A stretch of 64,000 nt of DNA from Lachnospiraceae bacterium (GTDB lineage: Bacteria > Bacillota > Clostridia > Lachnospirales > Lachnospiraceae), in contig SVEY01000011.1 of the NCBI GenBank assembly GCA_015057165.1, positions 20,675 to 84,674 of the forward strand, in the 5' to 3' direction. The notes beneath the pieces were generated by a model. It did no database searches. It saw nothing but the letters and a program-made list of their open reading frames with translations, and had not been told where the DNA came from. Shown piece by piece: positions 28,101 through 35,362 of the stretch. The position numbers and the translations under genes were made by a program. The first letter of the stretch is position 1. Every line of letters begins with the position of its first letter.

Positions 28101-30470
28101 GTAATTGACGAAAATAGTAATAAGACTATTTATGAGTATACTCCAAATGGCAAGTTGAATAGAGTTATTGATGCTAATAATAATGAAACAGTATATAGCT
28201 ATGATTCTGTTGGAAATCTAGTAGAAGTTAGAAGAATAGGTGATTTTGAAGAAATCACAAACTATGAGTATGACTTAAATGGCAATGTTGTTAGAGTTAC
28301 AGATCCTCTAGGTAATAGCGATGTATATACATATGATGGAGCAGGTAGAGTAATAAGCAAATTCGATAGAGATGAGAATCTTACTAAAATTACTTATAAT
28401 AAAATAGGTCAGGTTGAATTAATTAAGTACTCTGATTCGACAGAAGTGAAGATGAGTTATAATTCGCTAGGTTTTTTGCAGGAAATAATTGATATAAATG
28501 GAAAGACTAATATAGAAACGGACATTCTTGGAAGAACTATATCTTCAACAGATTATCTTGGTAACAAGGTTCAATATGAATATGGCATAGACAAAAGGAC
28601 ATCACTTGTGTATCCGGATGGAAAGAGGCTTGATTATAACTATAATGATAATGGATTATTAGAATCTATTCTTTTAGATAAGGAAAATTTAGTTTCGTAC
28701 AAATATGATGATATGGCACGTGTGTTGTCTAAGTCATTGAGTAATGGACAGGTTAGTGATTTTACATACAATAACGTAGGCAGACTGGCTTCCGTTGTAC
28801 ATGATATAAATGGTAAAATTGAATCATTAAAATTTGAGTATGATTTGACAGGCAATAAGATTTCTGTTGTAAAGAATAGAGACTCAGATAGTGGTATATA
28901 TGAGTATAGTTATGATGCTCTTAATCAATTAACTAGCGTTAGCAAAGGTAAAAACGTCCTTCGTGAATATACATATGATTCTTTTGGGAATAGGTTGAGT
29001 AAAAAATCATATGTTGATGATGTGACATATAAGTATTCTTATAATAGTAATAATCAGTTGATAGAAGAGATTGTTGATGGAAAATCTAGTACAAATAAAA
29101 AGTATAGTTACGATAAGCGTGGTAATTTAACACATGTAATAGTAGATGGTATATTGTCCAATGAGTATATTTATAACGCAAATAATCAATTGTCGAGGGC
29201 TTCACTTATAAATGAATATGGTAAGACGAGTGCATCATACACTTATAATGGAATGGGACAAAGAGTATGTCAACTTGTTAATACGCCGACGGATCCAGCA
29301 CAAAAAATCAACTATGTTCTAGATATTACAAAGCGATATAATAATATGCTTACTGAATCAGAGGGCGAGGTTGTTACTAATTACTATTATGATAACGTTG
29401 CTATTGCACTTGATAAAGAAGATGAAATGTCATATTATGTTCAAGATGATTTGGGTTCGATTCTTGGATTAACAGATAAAGATTGTTCATTTGTGGAGAA
29501 ACATGATTATGACGAATTCGGAAATGAGTTAGTAGAGGTTGTTAATCCGGTTCAAAGTTTGTCATACACAGGCTATCGTAAAGAGCTTACCACAAGCTCA
29601 CTATACGCTCAGGCAAGACAATACAATCCATTACATGGAAGATTTATGAGTGAGGATATAGTTAAGGGAGATAGGATGATGCCTATATCTCTTAATTCAT
29701 ATGTGTATTGTTATAATAAGCCAGAGGATTATGTGGATGTAGATGGCAGAGAGGCTGTTTATGCGTTAAATCTTATGGATGATTTGTCACCAAGAGGCAA
29801 GGAACTTGTAAATGGAATTTATAACACTACATTAGGAGAAATAAAGCAAGAAGTATTTAATCAGGTGGGAGAACAAATTATCAATAATAAGATGGGGATG
29901 CCTAATTTTGATTTTGTAAAAAAACCTGTTAAAGGAACTTCAACAAAAATAAAATATGTAAAAATAAGTGATTCATCTGTTTATCAAGGTGGAAGAGGCG
30001 GCGCGAGATATATGAAACTAGATTCGTTAAAAAATGGAGCTAGTGAAGTAAGTATAAAGTACCAAGGTGCTGAGGCGATGTTAAAAAAATTAGGTGGTGC
30101 GTTAGTGGTCGCATTTTCTCTTAAAGATGCATATGATGAGTATATGACTTCTGAAGGCTCCGAAGATGAAAGATTGATTAATGCGATGACGGAAGGAATG
30201 TTTAGTGCTGCTGGAGGAGCCCTTTCTATGGTGATTTCCGGAGCAGTAACTGGAGCATTGCTTGGTTCTGTTGCGCCAGGAATTGGAACGTTAATAGGTT
30301 TTGCGATAGGGTTAGTTGTTAGTTTAGCGTGGTATTTAGTATTTGATTTTATTGAAATAGACGGAAAAAGTTTAAAGGATTGGACAAAAGAAGGCTTGAA
30401 AGAAGTGTGGCACAATTATGAAGATTGGTCTCAACAAGTTACGAAGTGCTTCGGAGAAGAGCCATCATAG
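25158..30470 (+). CDS. Toxin 1: T7SS-targeted RHS/YD-repeat polymorphic toxin with glycine-zipper C-terminus
   Basis: The ATG at 25158 has AGGGAG 7 bases upstream (1770 residues). Residues 1-~275 form a helical, LXG-like targeting region. A DUF6531 entry motif (DPVDLSTGNF) starts near 278, followed by about 1100 residues of YD/RHS repeats. The RHS core ends with YAQARQYNPLHGRF and DVDGRE near 1530. The last ~240 residues are the toxin: a long hydrophobic Gly/Ala-rich stretch (SGAVTGALLGSVAPGIGTL) suggests membrane insertion. There is no Sec signal peptide. The immunity candidate follows at 30493. Confidence 0.85.
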   Translation: MGREIGYLISYAAILEFYNNIKNFRADLNAGFQINNNAFNKAKDQDIIKGTAADHINCFLDQVYNKCFEAINRALEEIEYRVAFYALGWYEIDAQPGAILNTVTIDSYREYADKNVRNDMGNVLHEINTALFEISDIIPGGGVSIDDYIGNVEIINSGLNSYLSKIDSYEERSSDEFNNVFVLLECAKKVISQYASINVRGYKSGDINNNLDYIAMNEALNISSMYVEANKGRYIETSETLNALAKEYYSKNSMIKDFYLYASDFGVGKAFTHFFSEDPVDLSTGNFVYQKKDVIVEGDVSLEFTRFYNALISGRASTIGNGFVHNYDMSLKASEDKRLIEVIMPDGHKIFFALNEQDEYENVFSDYEKLAIVDETYVLSINDNYRYIFNSTGLIIREEDSNHIGIDYTYSDNHLEKVSTMDGGYISFDYNQNGLIESISTSNGRIVRYEYKDNYLLDVFMPNSNRYHYVYSSDGQIEEVLNGDEVSIVKNVYDDYGRVTRQDFIDGSNMTYEYSDNSVKLTERNGAVTSYIHDELNRTTKVVYPDKSTEEFRYNDKNLKVRSRDRNGFETRYEYTNSGELFKVVNPLGVSTALTYDKNGNVTSVVEDGVVIESAEYDENSNLIKSVNGEKGERTFGYDEKGHVIRIIDEDKNATNIEYDERGNVVLVTKPSGATVSYEYDKYNRPVKTIDGNGNVTSFEYDINDRITKVINPLDEEATFKYNLMGKVVSLTDYDNNTIGVTYNDLNKETSIIDKEGNTIHFEYDKMWNRSKTIFPSGAVIKNVYDKNNRLSKVILPEGQTQSVTYDANGNIISETDGVGSVTRYKYDALNRIIGITNALGRETKYKYDRNNNIIKVIDVDGNETSYEYDKNNRRISITNKLGEKTYFEYYPSGKRKKIIYADKTYEEFTYDKGLLIKVRNRNGVITSLEYDNNENIISEVNAAGDIIKYEYNALNRLIAITLPTGGVRCFEYDSAGNMTAVIDENSNKTIYEYTPNGKLNRVIDANNNETVYSYDSVGNLVEVRRIGDFEEITNYEYDLNGNVVRVTDPLGNSDVYTYDGAGRVISKFDRDENLTKITYNKIGQVELIKYSDSTEVKMSYNSLGFLQEIIDINGKTNIETDILGRTISSTDYLGNKVQYEYGIDKRTSLVYPDGKRLDYNYNDNGLLESILLDKENLVSYKYDDMARVLSKSLSNGQVSDFTYNNVGRLASVVHDINGKIESLKFEYDLTGNKISVVKNRDSDSGIYEYSYDALNQLTSVSKGKNVLREYTYDSFGNRLSKKSYVDDVTYKYSYNSNNQLIEEIVDGKSSTNKKYSYDKRGNLTHVIVDGILSNEYIYNANNQLSRASLINEYGKTSASYTYNGMGQRVCQLVNTPTDPAQKINYVLDITKRYNNMLTESEGEVVTNYYYDNVAIALDKEDEMSYYVQDDLGSILGLTDKDCSFVEKHDYDEFGNELVEVVNPVQSLSYTGYRKELTTSSLYAQARQYNPLHGRFMSEDIVKGDRMMPISLNSYVYCYNKPEDYVDVDGREAVYALNLMDDLSPRGKELVNGIYNTTLGEIKQEVFNQVGEQIINNKMGMPNFDFVKKPVKGTSTKIKYVKISDSSVYQGGRGGARYMKLDSLKNGASEVSIKYQGAEAMLKKLGGALVVAFSLKDAYDEYMTSEGSEDERLINAMTEGMFSAAGGALSMVISGAVTGALLGSVAPGIGTLIGFAIGLVVSLAWYLVFDFIEIDGKSLKDWTKEGLKEVWHNYEDWSQQVTKCFGEEPS

Positions 30471-30492
30471 TAGGTTTGTCGAGGTGGAGAAA

Positions 30493-31323
30493 ATGAGTAA
30501 AAATATTCAGAATGAAAAAAATAGAATTTCAATAGGCATAGTGTTATTTGTTGTTTTAGAATTGATTGTTATATTGCTTAGTTTGTATTTTGGCGTATTA
30601 AATATGGCTTTAGCTTTTGTTTTTATATTGGTTGCTGGATTTATAGGTGCTTGCATAGGAATAATTATATATATAAAAAAAACTGACATGTCTAACAGTA
30701 AAAAAAATAAAAAAGTGTTTTCAGTTTTGGGTAGTCTATGCGGAGGGAGTGGAGCACTCGGCTATATCTGCGGAAGAATAATAATAAATAGGATTTCTTT
30801 AAATGATACTTCGGTTTATATAATGCTTGTTGTATCGGCTGTTCTATTGTCGTTGTTTTTTATGATGGGTATTTATACTATACCTCAATATGTTGAACCT
30901 ATTTTATGCAAATTCAGAATAAATGGTAGAGTTGGTAGTACTAAAAACATAGATTTTGTAAAAGAACATAAATCGAAAACAGATGTAATAATGTCATTCA
31001 ATAAAGGATTAAATATTTCTGAAATAGAGAAAAGTAATAATATTGCGTTATCGGAAGAAGAGATTAAAGATATCATTGATGGTTATTTGGAAAATAGAAA
31101 TAATATAGAAAAATATAAAATTGGAGGTTCAAAAGGGGTAGATATATACGAATTTTGCATAAGCCCAAAAACAAGAGCAGAAATAACAGAATATGTGGGC
31201 TTAACAAATAATTATTACTGTCATAAAAAATATATTAAACCATTAGTGGATAAAAATCTATTATGTTTAACTATTCCAGAAAGCCCAAGCAGTCCTAAAC
31301 AGAGATTTTATGCCAATATTTGA
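30493..31323 (+). CDS. Polytopic membrane protein with C-terminal winged helix, candidate immunity to toxin 1
   Basis: The ATG at 30493 follows GAGGTGGAG (276 residues); the longer frame from 30418 lies inside the toxin gene. About four membrane helices fill residues ~15-145. The C-terminal ~130 residues are soluble and end in a winged-helix resembling those at the end of Fic proteins (YIKPLV...LLCLTIPESPSSPKQRF). Position directly after a polymorphic toxin and the membrane nature fit immunity against a membrane-active toxin. The DNA-binding-like tail is unusual for an immunity protein. Confidence 0.6.
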   Translation: MSKNIQNEKNRISIGIVLFVVLELIVILLSLYFGVLNMALAFVFILVAGFIGACIGIIIYIKKTDMSNSKKNKKVFSVLGSLCGGSGALGYICGRIIINRISLNDTSVYIMLVVSAVLLSLFFMMGIYTIPQYVEPILCKFRINGRVGSTKNIDFVKEHKSKTDVIMSFNKGLNISEIEKSNNIALSEEEIKDIIDGYLENRNNIEKYKIGGSKGVDIYEFCISPKTRAEITEYVGLTNNYYCHKKYIKPLVDKNLLCLTIPESPSSPKQRFYANI

Positions 31324-31465
31324 AAGCAGAAGCCATATATGATTACATAATAGTTAGTTTCTAAAAAAGAAAATGAGCTTGGCATAGTAGATAGAAAAAT
31401 AATAGTTTGCAAATTTGTATTGCAATTATTTTTAGGTAAGGGAAAGAAGGACGGAGGTGTTAGAT

Positions 31466-31615
31466 ATGACAGCAGTAGATTATACATATGAACGTAGGAC
31501 GGTTCTTAGTTATAATGAAGGTAAAGAAGATGGAATCTCCATTTCGCAGATAGCAGATGAATTAGAAGAAAGTGAAGATACTATAAAGGAACTAGCAAAA
31601 GAGATAGAAGAATAA
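31466..31615 (+). CDS. Small 49-residue ORF, possible C-terminal remnant of an Rpn-type protein
   Basis: A 49-codon ORF with a good ribosome binding site (GGACGGAGG, ~8 bases upstream). The stretch TVLSYNEGKEDGISISQIADELEE resembles the acidic, Gly-Lys-Glu tail seen at the end of Rpn/PD-(D/E)XK transposase-like proteins. It may be a decayed remnant or a real small protein. It ends at a terminator. Confidence 0.45.
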   Translation: MTAVDYTYERRTVLSYNEGKEDGISISQIADELEESEDTIKELAKEIEE

Positions 31616-31633
31616 ATACTTTCAAGGACTACG

Positions 31634-31663
31634 CGCTAGCTAAATGCTAGCGTGTGTTTTTTT
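31634..31663 (+). terminator. Terminator with the same stem as at 23822
   Basis: CGCTAGC-TAAAT-GCTAGCG followed by TGTGTTTTTTTT. The stem repeats that at 23822-23839 with a changed loop. Confidence 0.88.
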
Positions 31664-31681
31664 ATGTATGAAATGTGGTTT

Positions 31682-31710
31682 TTGACAAAAGTACCCCATT
31701 TGGGTATAGT
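31682..31710 (+). promoter_or_regulatory. Promoter of the XRE gene with overlapping inverted repeat
   Basis: TTGACA (31682-31687), 17-bp spacer, TATAGT (31705-31710). The spacer holds ACCCCATTTGGGT, an inverted repeat placed to let the XRE product repress itself. Confidence 0.75.
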
Positions 31711-31751
31711 TACAATATAACTATCCGAATTGGTTACAGAGAGGAATTAAT

Positions 31752-32156
31752 ATGGGTACGTCAATAAAGGAACTTCGAGATTCGACAGGGTTAACACAAA
31801 AGGAATTCGCTAAGGTTTTTGGTATACCTATTAGCACTTTAAGAAAATGGGAGCAGGGGGAGAATTCTCCTGCAAGTTATGTCGTTCGTATGATGGCGAG
31901 GTTATTGCCGACAGAGTCTCCTACGAATATACAATACATTGATAATGATGGTCGAAAATATTATTATAACAAAAATGCAGGAGTTTTAATTGATTCAATA
32001 GGAAATGTTATTAGCATTAATGAAGATTTGGATGGCGTGAAACCAGAGAATCTTCCGCTGTATATTAAAGACTTATTTGATGAATTCTATGATATCCAGG
32101 AAAAATTTAATTCGGATTGTAGATTTGATAAACAAGAAGATATTATTTGGAGTTAG
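31752..32156 (+). CDS. XRE-family transcriptional regulator (antitoxin-like)
   Basis: A 134-residue protein with an N-terminal HTH (LTQKEFAKVFGIPISTLRKWEQGENSPASYVVRMM broken here as two helices around PISTLRKW), followed by a ~75-residue C-terminal extension rich in Tyr and Asp. Its stop is directly followed by a start codon (32160) for a truncated HipA-like frame, so it looks like the antitoxin half of a HipBA-like pair whose toxin has been deleted. Confidence 0.82.
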   Translation: MGTSIKELRDSTGLTQKEFAKVFGIPISTLRKWEQGENSPASYVVRMMARLLPTESPTNIQYIDNDGRKYYYNKNAGVLIDSIGNVISINEDLDGVKPENLPLYIKDLFDEFYDIQEKFNSDCRFDKQEDIIWS

Positions 32157-32159
32157 TTT

Positions 32160-32274
32160 ATGGGAAAACGAATAGCTAATGAGTATATTCTTATGCATAA
32201 GGATGTACCTGTCTGCCTTCTTAGAAAAAGGTATTAACAGATTAAATACGCGACTTGAGAATTGGGTTAACTAG
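32160..32274 (+). pseudogene. HipA-like gene remnant: 5' end fused out of frame to its 3' end
   Basis: An ATG at 32160 begins a frame (MGKRIANEYILMHKDVPVC) that resembles the N-terminus of Lachnospiraceae HipA-like kinases. It breaks near 32218, and the +1 frame then reads FLEKGINRLNTRLENWVN to a stop at 32272-32274, which looks like a native C-terminus. About 1 kb of the middle is apparently missing. The 3' part lies in the 101-bp repeat that reappears at 34322. The HipA identity is from the short N-terminus and XRE context only. Confidence 0.5.
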
Positions 32275-32330
32275 TAATAACAATCAGTAAGATTTATAGG
32301 TCAATCTGCTTGGCAGATTGACCTATTTTT
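32220..32330 (+). repeat. 101-bp direct repeat, copy 1 (left flank of ATPase/TOPRIM module)
   Basis: Bases 32220-32320 are identical to 34322-34422; similarity continues for ~10 bases with two changes. The repeat carries the 3' end of the HipA-like frame and a strong terminator: a 14-bp stem ATAGGTCAATCTGC / GCAGATTGACCTAT (32296-32326) plus T run. Confidence 0.95.
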
Positions 32331-32331
32331 T
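32296..32331 (+). terminator. Rho-independent terminator within repeat copy 1
   Basis: A perfect 14-bp stem with a TTG loop, followed by TTTTT. In copy 2 (34398-34434) two changes convert pairs to G-T wobbles, so the stem is preserved. Confidence 0.92.
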
Positions 32332-32423
32332 AAGCTAAAATATTGCATAAAAAATAATATATGATATAATGTGTTTACAGTATTAATATTCTAATAATCC
32401 ATTATTATACGGAGGAAAAATTT

Positions 32424-33701
32424 GTGATAATTGAAGTGAGAGCAAAAAATTGTTTTGCATTTGATGAAGCCATTTCTTTTTCGATGAAGGCTGATATGAG
32501 AAACAAAAAATTTGGTTCAAATGTTTATAAAGAGAATTGCTTTAATGTGCTAAAGACTGCCGGAATATATGGTCCTAATAATGTGGGAAAAACATGTCTT
32601 ATAAGATGTATAAAAGCAATCAAAGGAGTTTTATTAAATAAAAAAAGTGTTCTTATGTCTAATTTTTTTACTGACAGTGATATATGTGAACTGGGTGTCA
32701 CATTTTTGTATAATGGTAGAAAATTTGCATATGATTTTAAGTATGATTCAGACAGAGAAGAATATGTATATGAAGAATTCTTAGAAGTGGTTAAAGATAA
32801 ATACAATAATGAAAAAAGCATCTGCTGGTTCAAAAGAGATACTTTGAATGATGAGTTTAGTTGCATTGATACGGAACTTTTAACAATGATACCTGTAGTG
32901 GCAAAAAACAATGTGATATTCCATTTGATGGATTCAAGTAAGTTTTCTTCGCTTAATGATATGAAGCAGATACTTATGGGATTTGCAGAAAAAATAGACA
33001 TCATTAATATGAATAATATTCCCATGGAGCATACCATAGAACTAATGAAAAATAAGAATATGCTTCAGGAAAAAGTTGTCGAGTTTATCAAAAATGCTGA
33101 TCTTTATTTGGATAATTATGAATATGTAGAGATGGGGAATATTAAGTTTCAAGATAATTCTGAAAATAAAAAGCCAGAAGAAAAGGTGTTAGATATTCCT
33201 GATAAAGTTATGGATCAGATTAGACTTGTATCAACATATAAGGGTGTGCAGGTTCCCAGTATGCTCTTTGACTCTACTGGAACCAAGAAAATTGCGGCAA
33301 TGGCAAGCTATGTCATAGAAGCTCTTGAACAGGGGAGAATATTGGTTATTGATGAATTGGATAGCAGTATACATTTCAAACTTACAAGAGCAACCGTAGC
33401 AATGTTTAATAACGAACTCAATACTGATGCTCAAATGATTTTTACTGTTCATGACATAAATCTTATGGATTGTAAGCGGTTATTTAGAAAGGAACAGATA
33501 TGGTTTGTTGATAAAGATGAAAATGGAGTATATGTCTATTCTTTAGCGGATTTTACAGCCGAAAAAGGTGTTAGGGATACATCTGACTTAATAGAAAAAT
33601 ATAAAAAAGGAGCCTTTGCGGCATTACCTGATCCTGAGCTAATTAATTCGTTGCTGAGCATTAAAGGAAATGCAAAGGAGGCGGTTTCAGATGACAAATA
33701 G
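32424..33701 (+). CDS. AAA/ABC-type ATPase, RloA/AAA_15-like (defence module subunit 1)
   Basis: A GTG start at 32424 lies 8 bases after GGAGG, giving 425 residues. Walker A is GPNNVGKT (50-57), and the C-terminal half has a Walker B-like ILVIDELDSSIH and the later FTVHDINLMD histidine switch, an ABC/SMC-type head without a long coiled coil. Such ATPases pair with TOPRIM nucleases in RloA/RloB-, OLD- and PARIS-like anti-phage systems. The downstream TOPRIM gene overlaps its 3' end by 11 bp. The exact system name is uncertain. Confidence 0.8.
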   Translation: MIIEVRAKNCFAFDEAISFSMKADMRNKKFGSNVYKENCFNVLKTAGIYGPNNVGKTCLIRCIKAIKGVLLNKKSVLMSNFFTDSDICELGVTFLYNGRKFAYDFKYDSDREEYVYEEFLEVVKDKYNNEKSICWFKRDTLNDEFSCIDTELLTMIPVVAKNNVIFHLMDSSKFSSLNDMKQILMGFAEKIDIINMNNIPMEHTIELMKNKNMLQEKVVEFIKNADLYLDNYEYVEMGNIKFQDNSENKKPEEKVLDIPDKVMDQIRLVSTYKGVQVPSMLFDSTGTKKIAAMASYVIEALEQGRILVIDELDSSIHFKLTRATVAMFNNELNTDAQMIFTVHDINLMDCKRLFRKEQIWFVDKDENGVYVYSLADFTAEKGVRDTSDLIEKYKKGAFAALPDPELINSLLSIKGNAKEAVSDDK

Positions 33702-34326
33702 ACGTCCTAAAATCTCGGATAAACATAAGATATGTATTATCTGCGAGGGCAATGAAGAGTATAAATACTTGGAACGTCTGAAAAGCATTCATGTATGGAA
33801 CGATATTTACGATATTTCTTTGGATAATGCTAAAGGCAATGGAAATATTCCTGCAAGGTATCAAGATAGATATCAAAATGGTTCTTATGAAGTCGTGTTT
33901 GTGTTTTGTGATACAGAAAAGAAACCTTATGAACAGTATGAAGATATTAAGCATAAAATAAATGATTTTCATGGAATACGTAATGCTTCTGACGAAATAG
34001 TTATTTTCGGAAATCCATGTACCATGCAGATTATATCTAAGCATTGGACATATGAGGTTATTAAAAAGCCGGCAAAGGCTGTTAATGCGCCTCTTATCGA
34101 GAAGTATACTGGTGTAAAGGGCTATAAGGGTAGAAATGATCAGATAGAGGAGATTATGAAGTTCATAACTGCCGACAACTACAAAGATATGCGCGATAGA
34201 GTACAAAAAATGAATCAGAATGACCATATTGATGGCACAAGTAATTTTGTGAAATTACTAGAAATATTTGAGACAGATGACATTCAATGGATTGATGCAA
34301 TAAATAAAAAGATAGGGGATGCTTAG
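33691..34326 (+). CDS. RloB-like TOPRIM-domain protein (defence module subunit 2)
   Basis: The ATG at 33691 has AAAGGAGG ~9 bases upstream (211 residues). The N-terminal TOPRIM glutamate motif is ICEGNEEYKYL (E19, E22/E23), and the acidic motif FVFCDTE follows near residue 70. This length and pattern match RloB-like effectors, which are toxic when released from their partner ATPase. The stop codon lies within the first bases of repeat copy 2, so the module boundary is exactly the repeat edge. Confidence 0.75.
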   Translation: MTNRRPKISDKHKICIICEGNEEYKYLERLKSIHVWNDIYDISLDNAKGNGNIPARYQDRYQNGSYEVVFVFCDTEKKPYEQYEDIKHKINDFHGIRNASDEIVIFGNPCTMQIISKHWTYEVIKKPAKAVNAPLIEKYTGVKGYKGRNDQIEEIMKFITADNYKDMRDRVQKMNQNDHIDGTSNFVKLLEIFETDDIQWIDAINKKIGDA

Positions 34327-34432
34327 AAAAAGGTATTAACAGATTAAATACGCGACTTGAGAATTGGGTTAACTAGTAATAACAATCAGTAAGATTTATA
34401 GGTCAATCTGCTTGGCAGATTGGCTTATTTTT
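34322..34432 (+). repeat. 101-bp direct repeat, copy 2 (right flank of ATPase/TOPRIM module)
   Basis: Identical to 32220-32320 over 101 bp, then diverging by two bases near the terminator end. In this copy the same FLEKGINRLN frame is readable but has no upstream gene. Confidence 0.95.
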
Positions 34433-34442
34433 GCGTAAAAAA

Positions 34443-34536
34443 GTTCACAAAAAATACACAAATTAGTTGTGTAACATATACCAATATGTATTGAAAATGT
34501 ATATATACTTGAAAATACATACTAATAATGTATACT
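34443..34536 (+). promoter_or_regulatory. Composite promoter of the toxin-2 operon, shared with the WXG100 gene
   Basis: TTGAAA (34509-34514) and TATACT (34531-34536) are 16 bp apart. The block GTTCACAAAAAATACACAAA begins at 34443, 66 bp before the -35, exactly as at 23857. TTGAAAATA and TAATAATGTATA stretches also match, and ATACATA/TATGTAT half-sites recur. Confidence 0.75.
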
Positions 34537-34601
34537 ATTACACATAGTGTATAAAAATAATGGGATTATTTTGCTTTTTGTTATAGAAGGATGTGATTAT
34601 T

Positions 34602-35027
34602 ATGACGACAATGGGTACAACTATTGAGAATAAAAAAGCACTTGAAAAGATGAATGCGGCAATAGCTGATTATGCGAATGAGTGTGCAGCTATAAGTGGT
34701 AGGATAGAACGTTTAGAACAAGCAAGAGATAAACTTAATGGATATGGATGGTTTATTGCTGGAAGAAAGGAAAGAACTAATTACGTAGGAAATTGTTTGC
34801 AAAATGACGGCGATTGGAAGGGATTTGGTAAGAATATTGCTAGGTTGAATCTATATTTTGCAACTGAGGACTGGAATCGAATGGATCAAGGACGCGAATT
34901 CGTATTAGGTTATATAAATAGCGAGATTGAGCGGCTTAAGAGCGAAACAAATCTTTTTGAACGTGCAATTGGAAATATAACTAATGATATAAAGGAATTA
35001 GAAAGAACTATTAAGAATAGTAAATAG
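34602..35027 (+). CDS. DUF5082-like helical partner of toxin 2 (Lap-type targeting protein)
   Basis: The ATG at 34602 (141 residues) is ~10 bases after AGAAGGA. It is a paralogue of the 24387 product: an N-terminal coiled helix with NECAAISGRIERLEQARDKL, a central DWKGFGKN motif and a C-terminal helix. In LXG systems such proteins bind the toxin's N-terminal helices and act as targeting partners for T7SS. First gene of the second toxin operon. Confidence 0.7.
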   Translation: MTTMGTTIENKKALEKMNAAIADYANECAAISGRIERLEQARDKLNGYGWFIAGRKERTNYVGNCLQNDGDWKGFGKNIARLNLYFATEDWNRMDQGREFVLGYINSEIERLKSETNLFERAIGNITNDIKELERTIKNSK

Positions 35028-35036
35028 GAGATTGAG

Positions 35037-35318
35037 ATGGGACAAATAAGGATAGATAACTCGCAGTTTAATGTAAAAGTAGATGATATATCAAGGACAG
35101 GGTCACGTATTGTGAACTCGAAAGAATATAGTTTTTCAATAAGTACGAATGAAAAAGAATCACCTTGTTTGTCACAATGCGCAGAGGCAATGCACATGAT
35201 GGATAGTATTATTAATGCATATGGTTTGCTAAACAAAAGGACTGTAATAGCTATAAAGAAAGCTGGTCAAGCAATTAATGATATCGATAAAGATGTTGCA
35301 ACAAAACTTCGTCGCTAG
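35037..35318 (+). CDS. Second small helical partner of toxin 2
   Basis: A 93-residue protein in the same position as 24851, beginning 9 bp after its upstream neighbour with an AGGAGAT site. It shares the SxxSIN..YGLLNKRTVxAIKKAGQAIND core with its counterpart, and has no WXG motif. It probably completes the pre-secretion complex with toxin 2. Confidence 0.65.
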   Translation: MGQIRIDNSQFNVKVDDISRTGSRIVNSKEYSFSISTNEKESPCLSQCAEAMHMMDSIINAYGLLNKRTVIAIKKAGQAINDIDKDVATKLRR

Positions 35319-35362
35319 GTTCGTTGTAAATATTATTTGTGTTATGTATAAGGGAGGATATT

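Noticed and set aside
26000..29700. CRISPR-like or tandem DNA repeats
   Set aside because: Periodicity comes from coding YD/RHS repeats that are degenerate at DNA level, with no identical repeat-spacer pattern.
29984..30415. 143-codon minus-strand ORF opposite the toxin-1 tail
   Set aside because: Mirror of the hydrophobic toxin domain; no ribosome binding site.
33661..34227. 188-codon minus-strand ORF opposite the TOPRIM gene
   Set aside because: Shadow of a gene with clear TOPRIM motifs; no promoter or ribosome site of its own.
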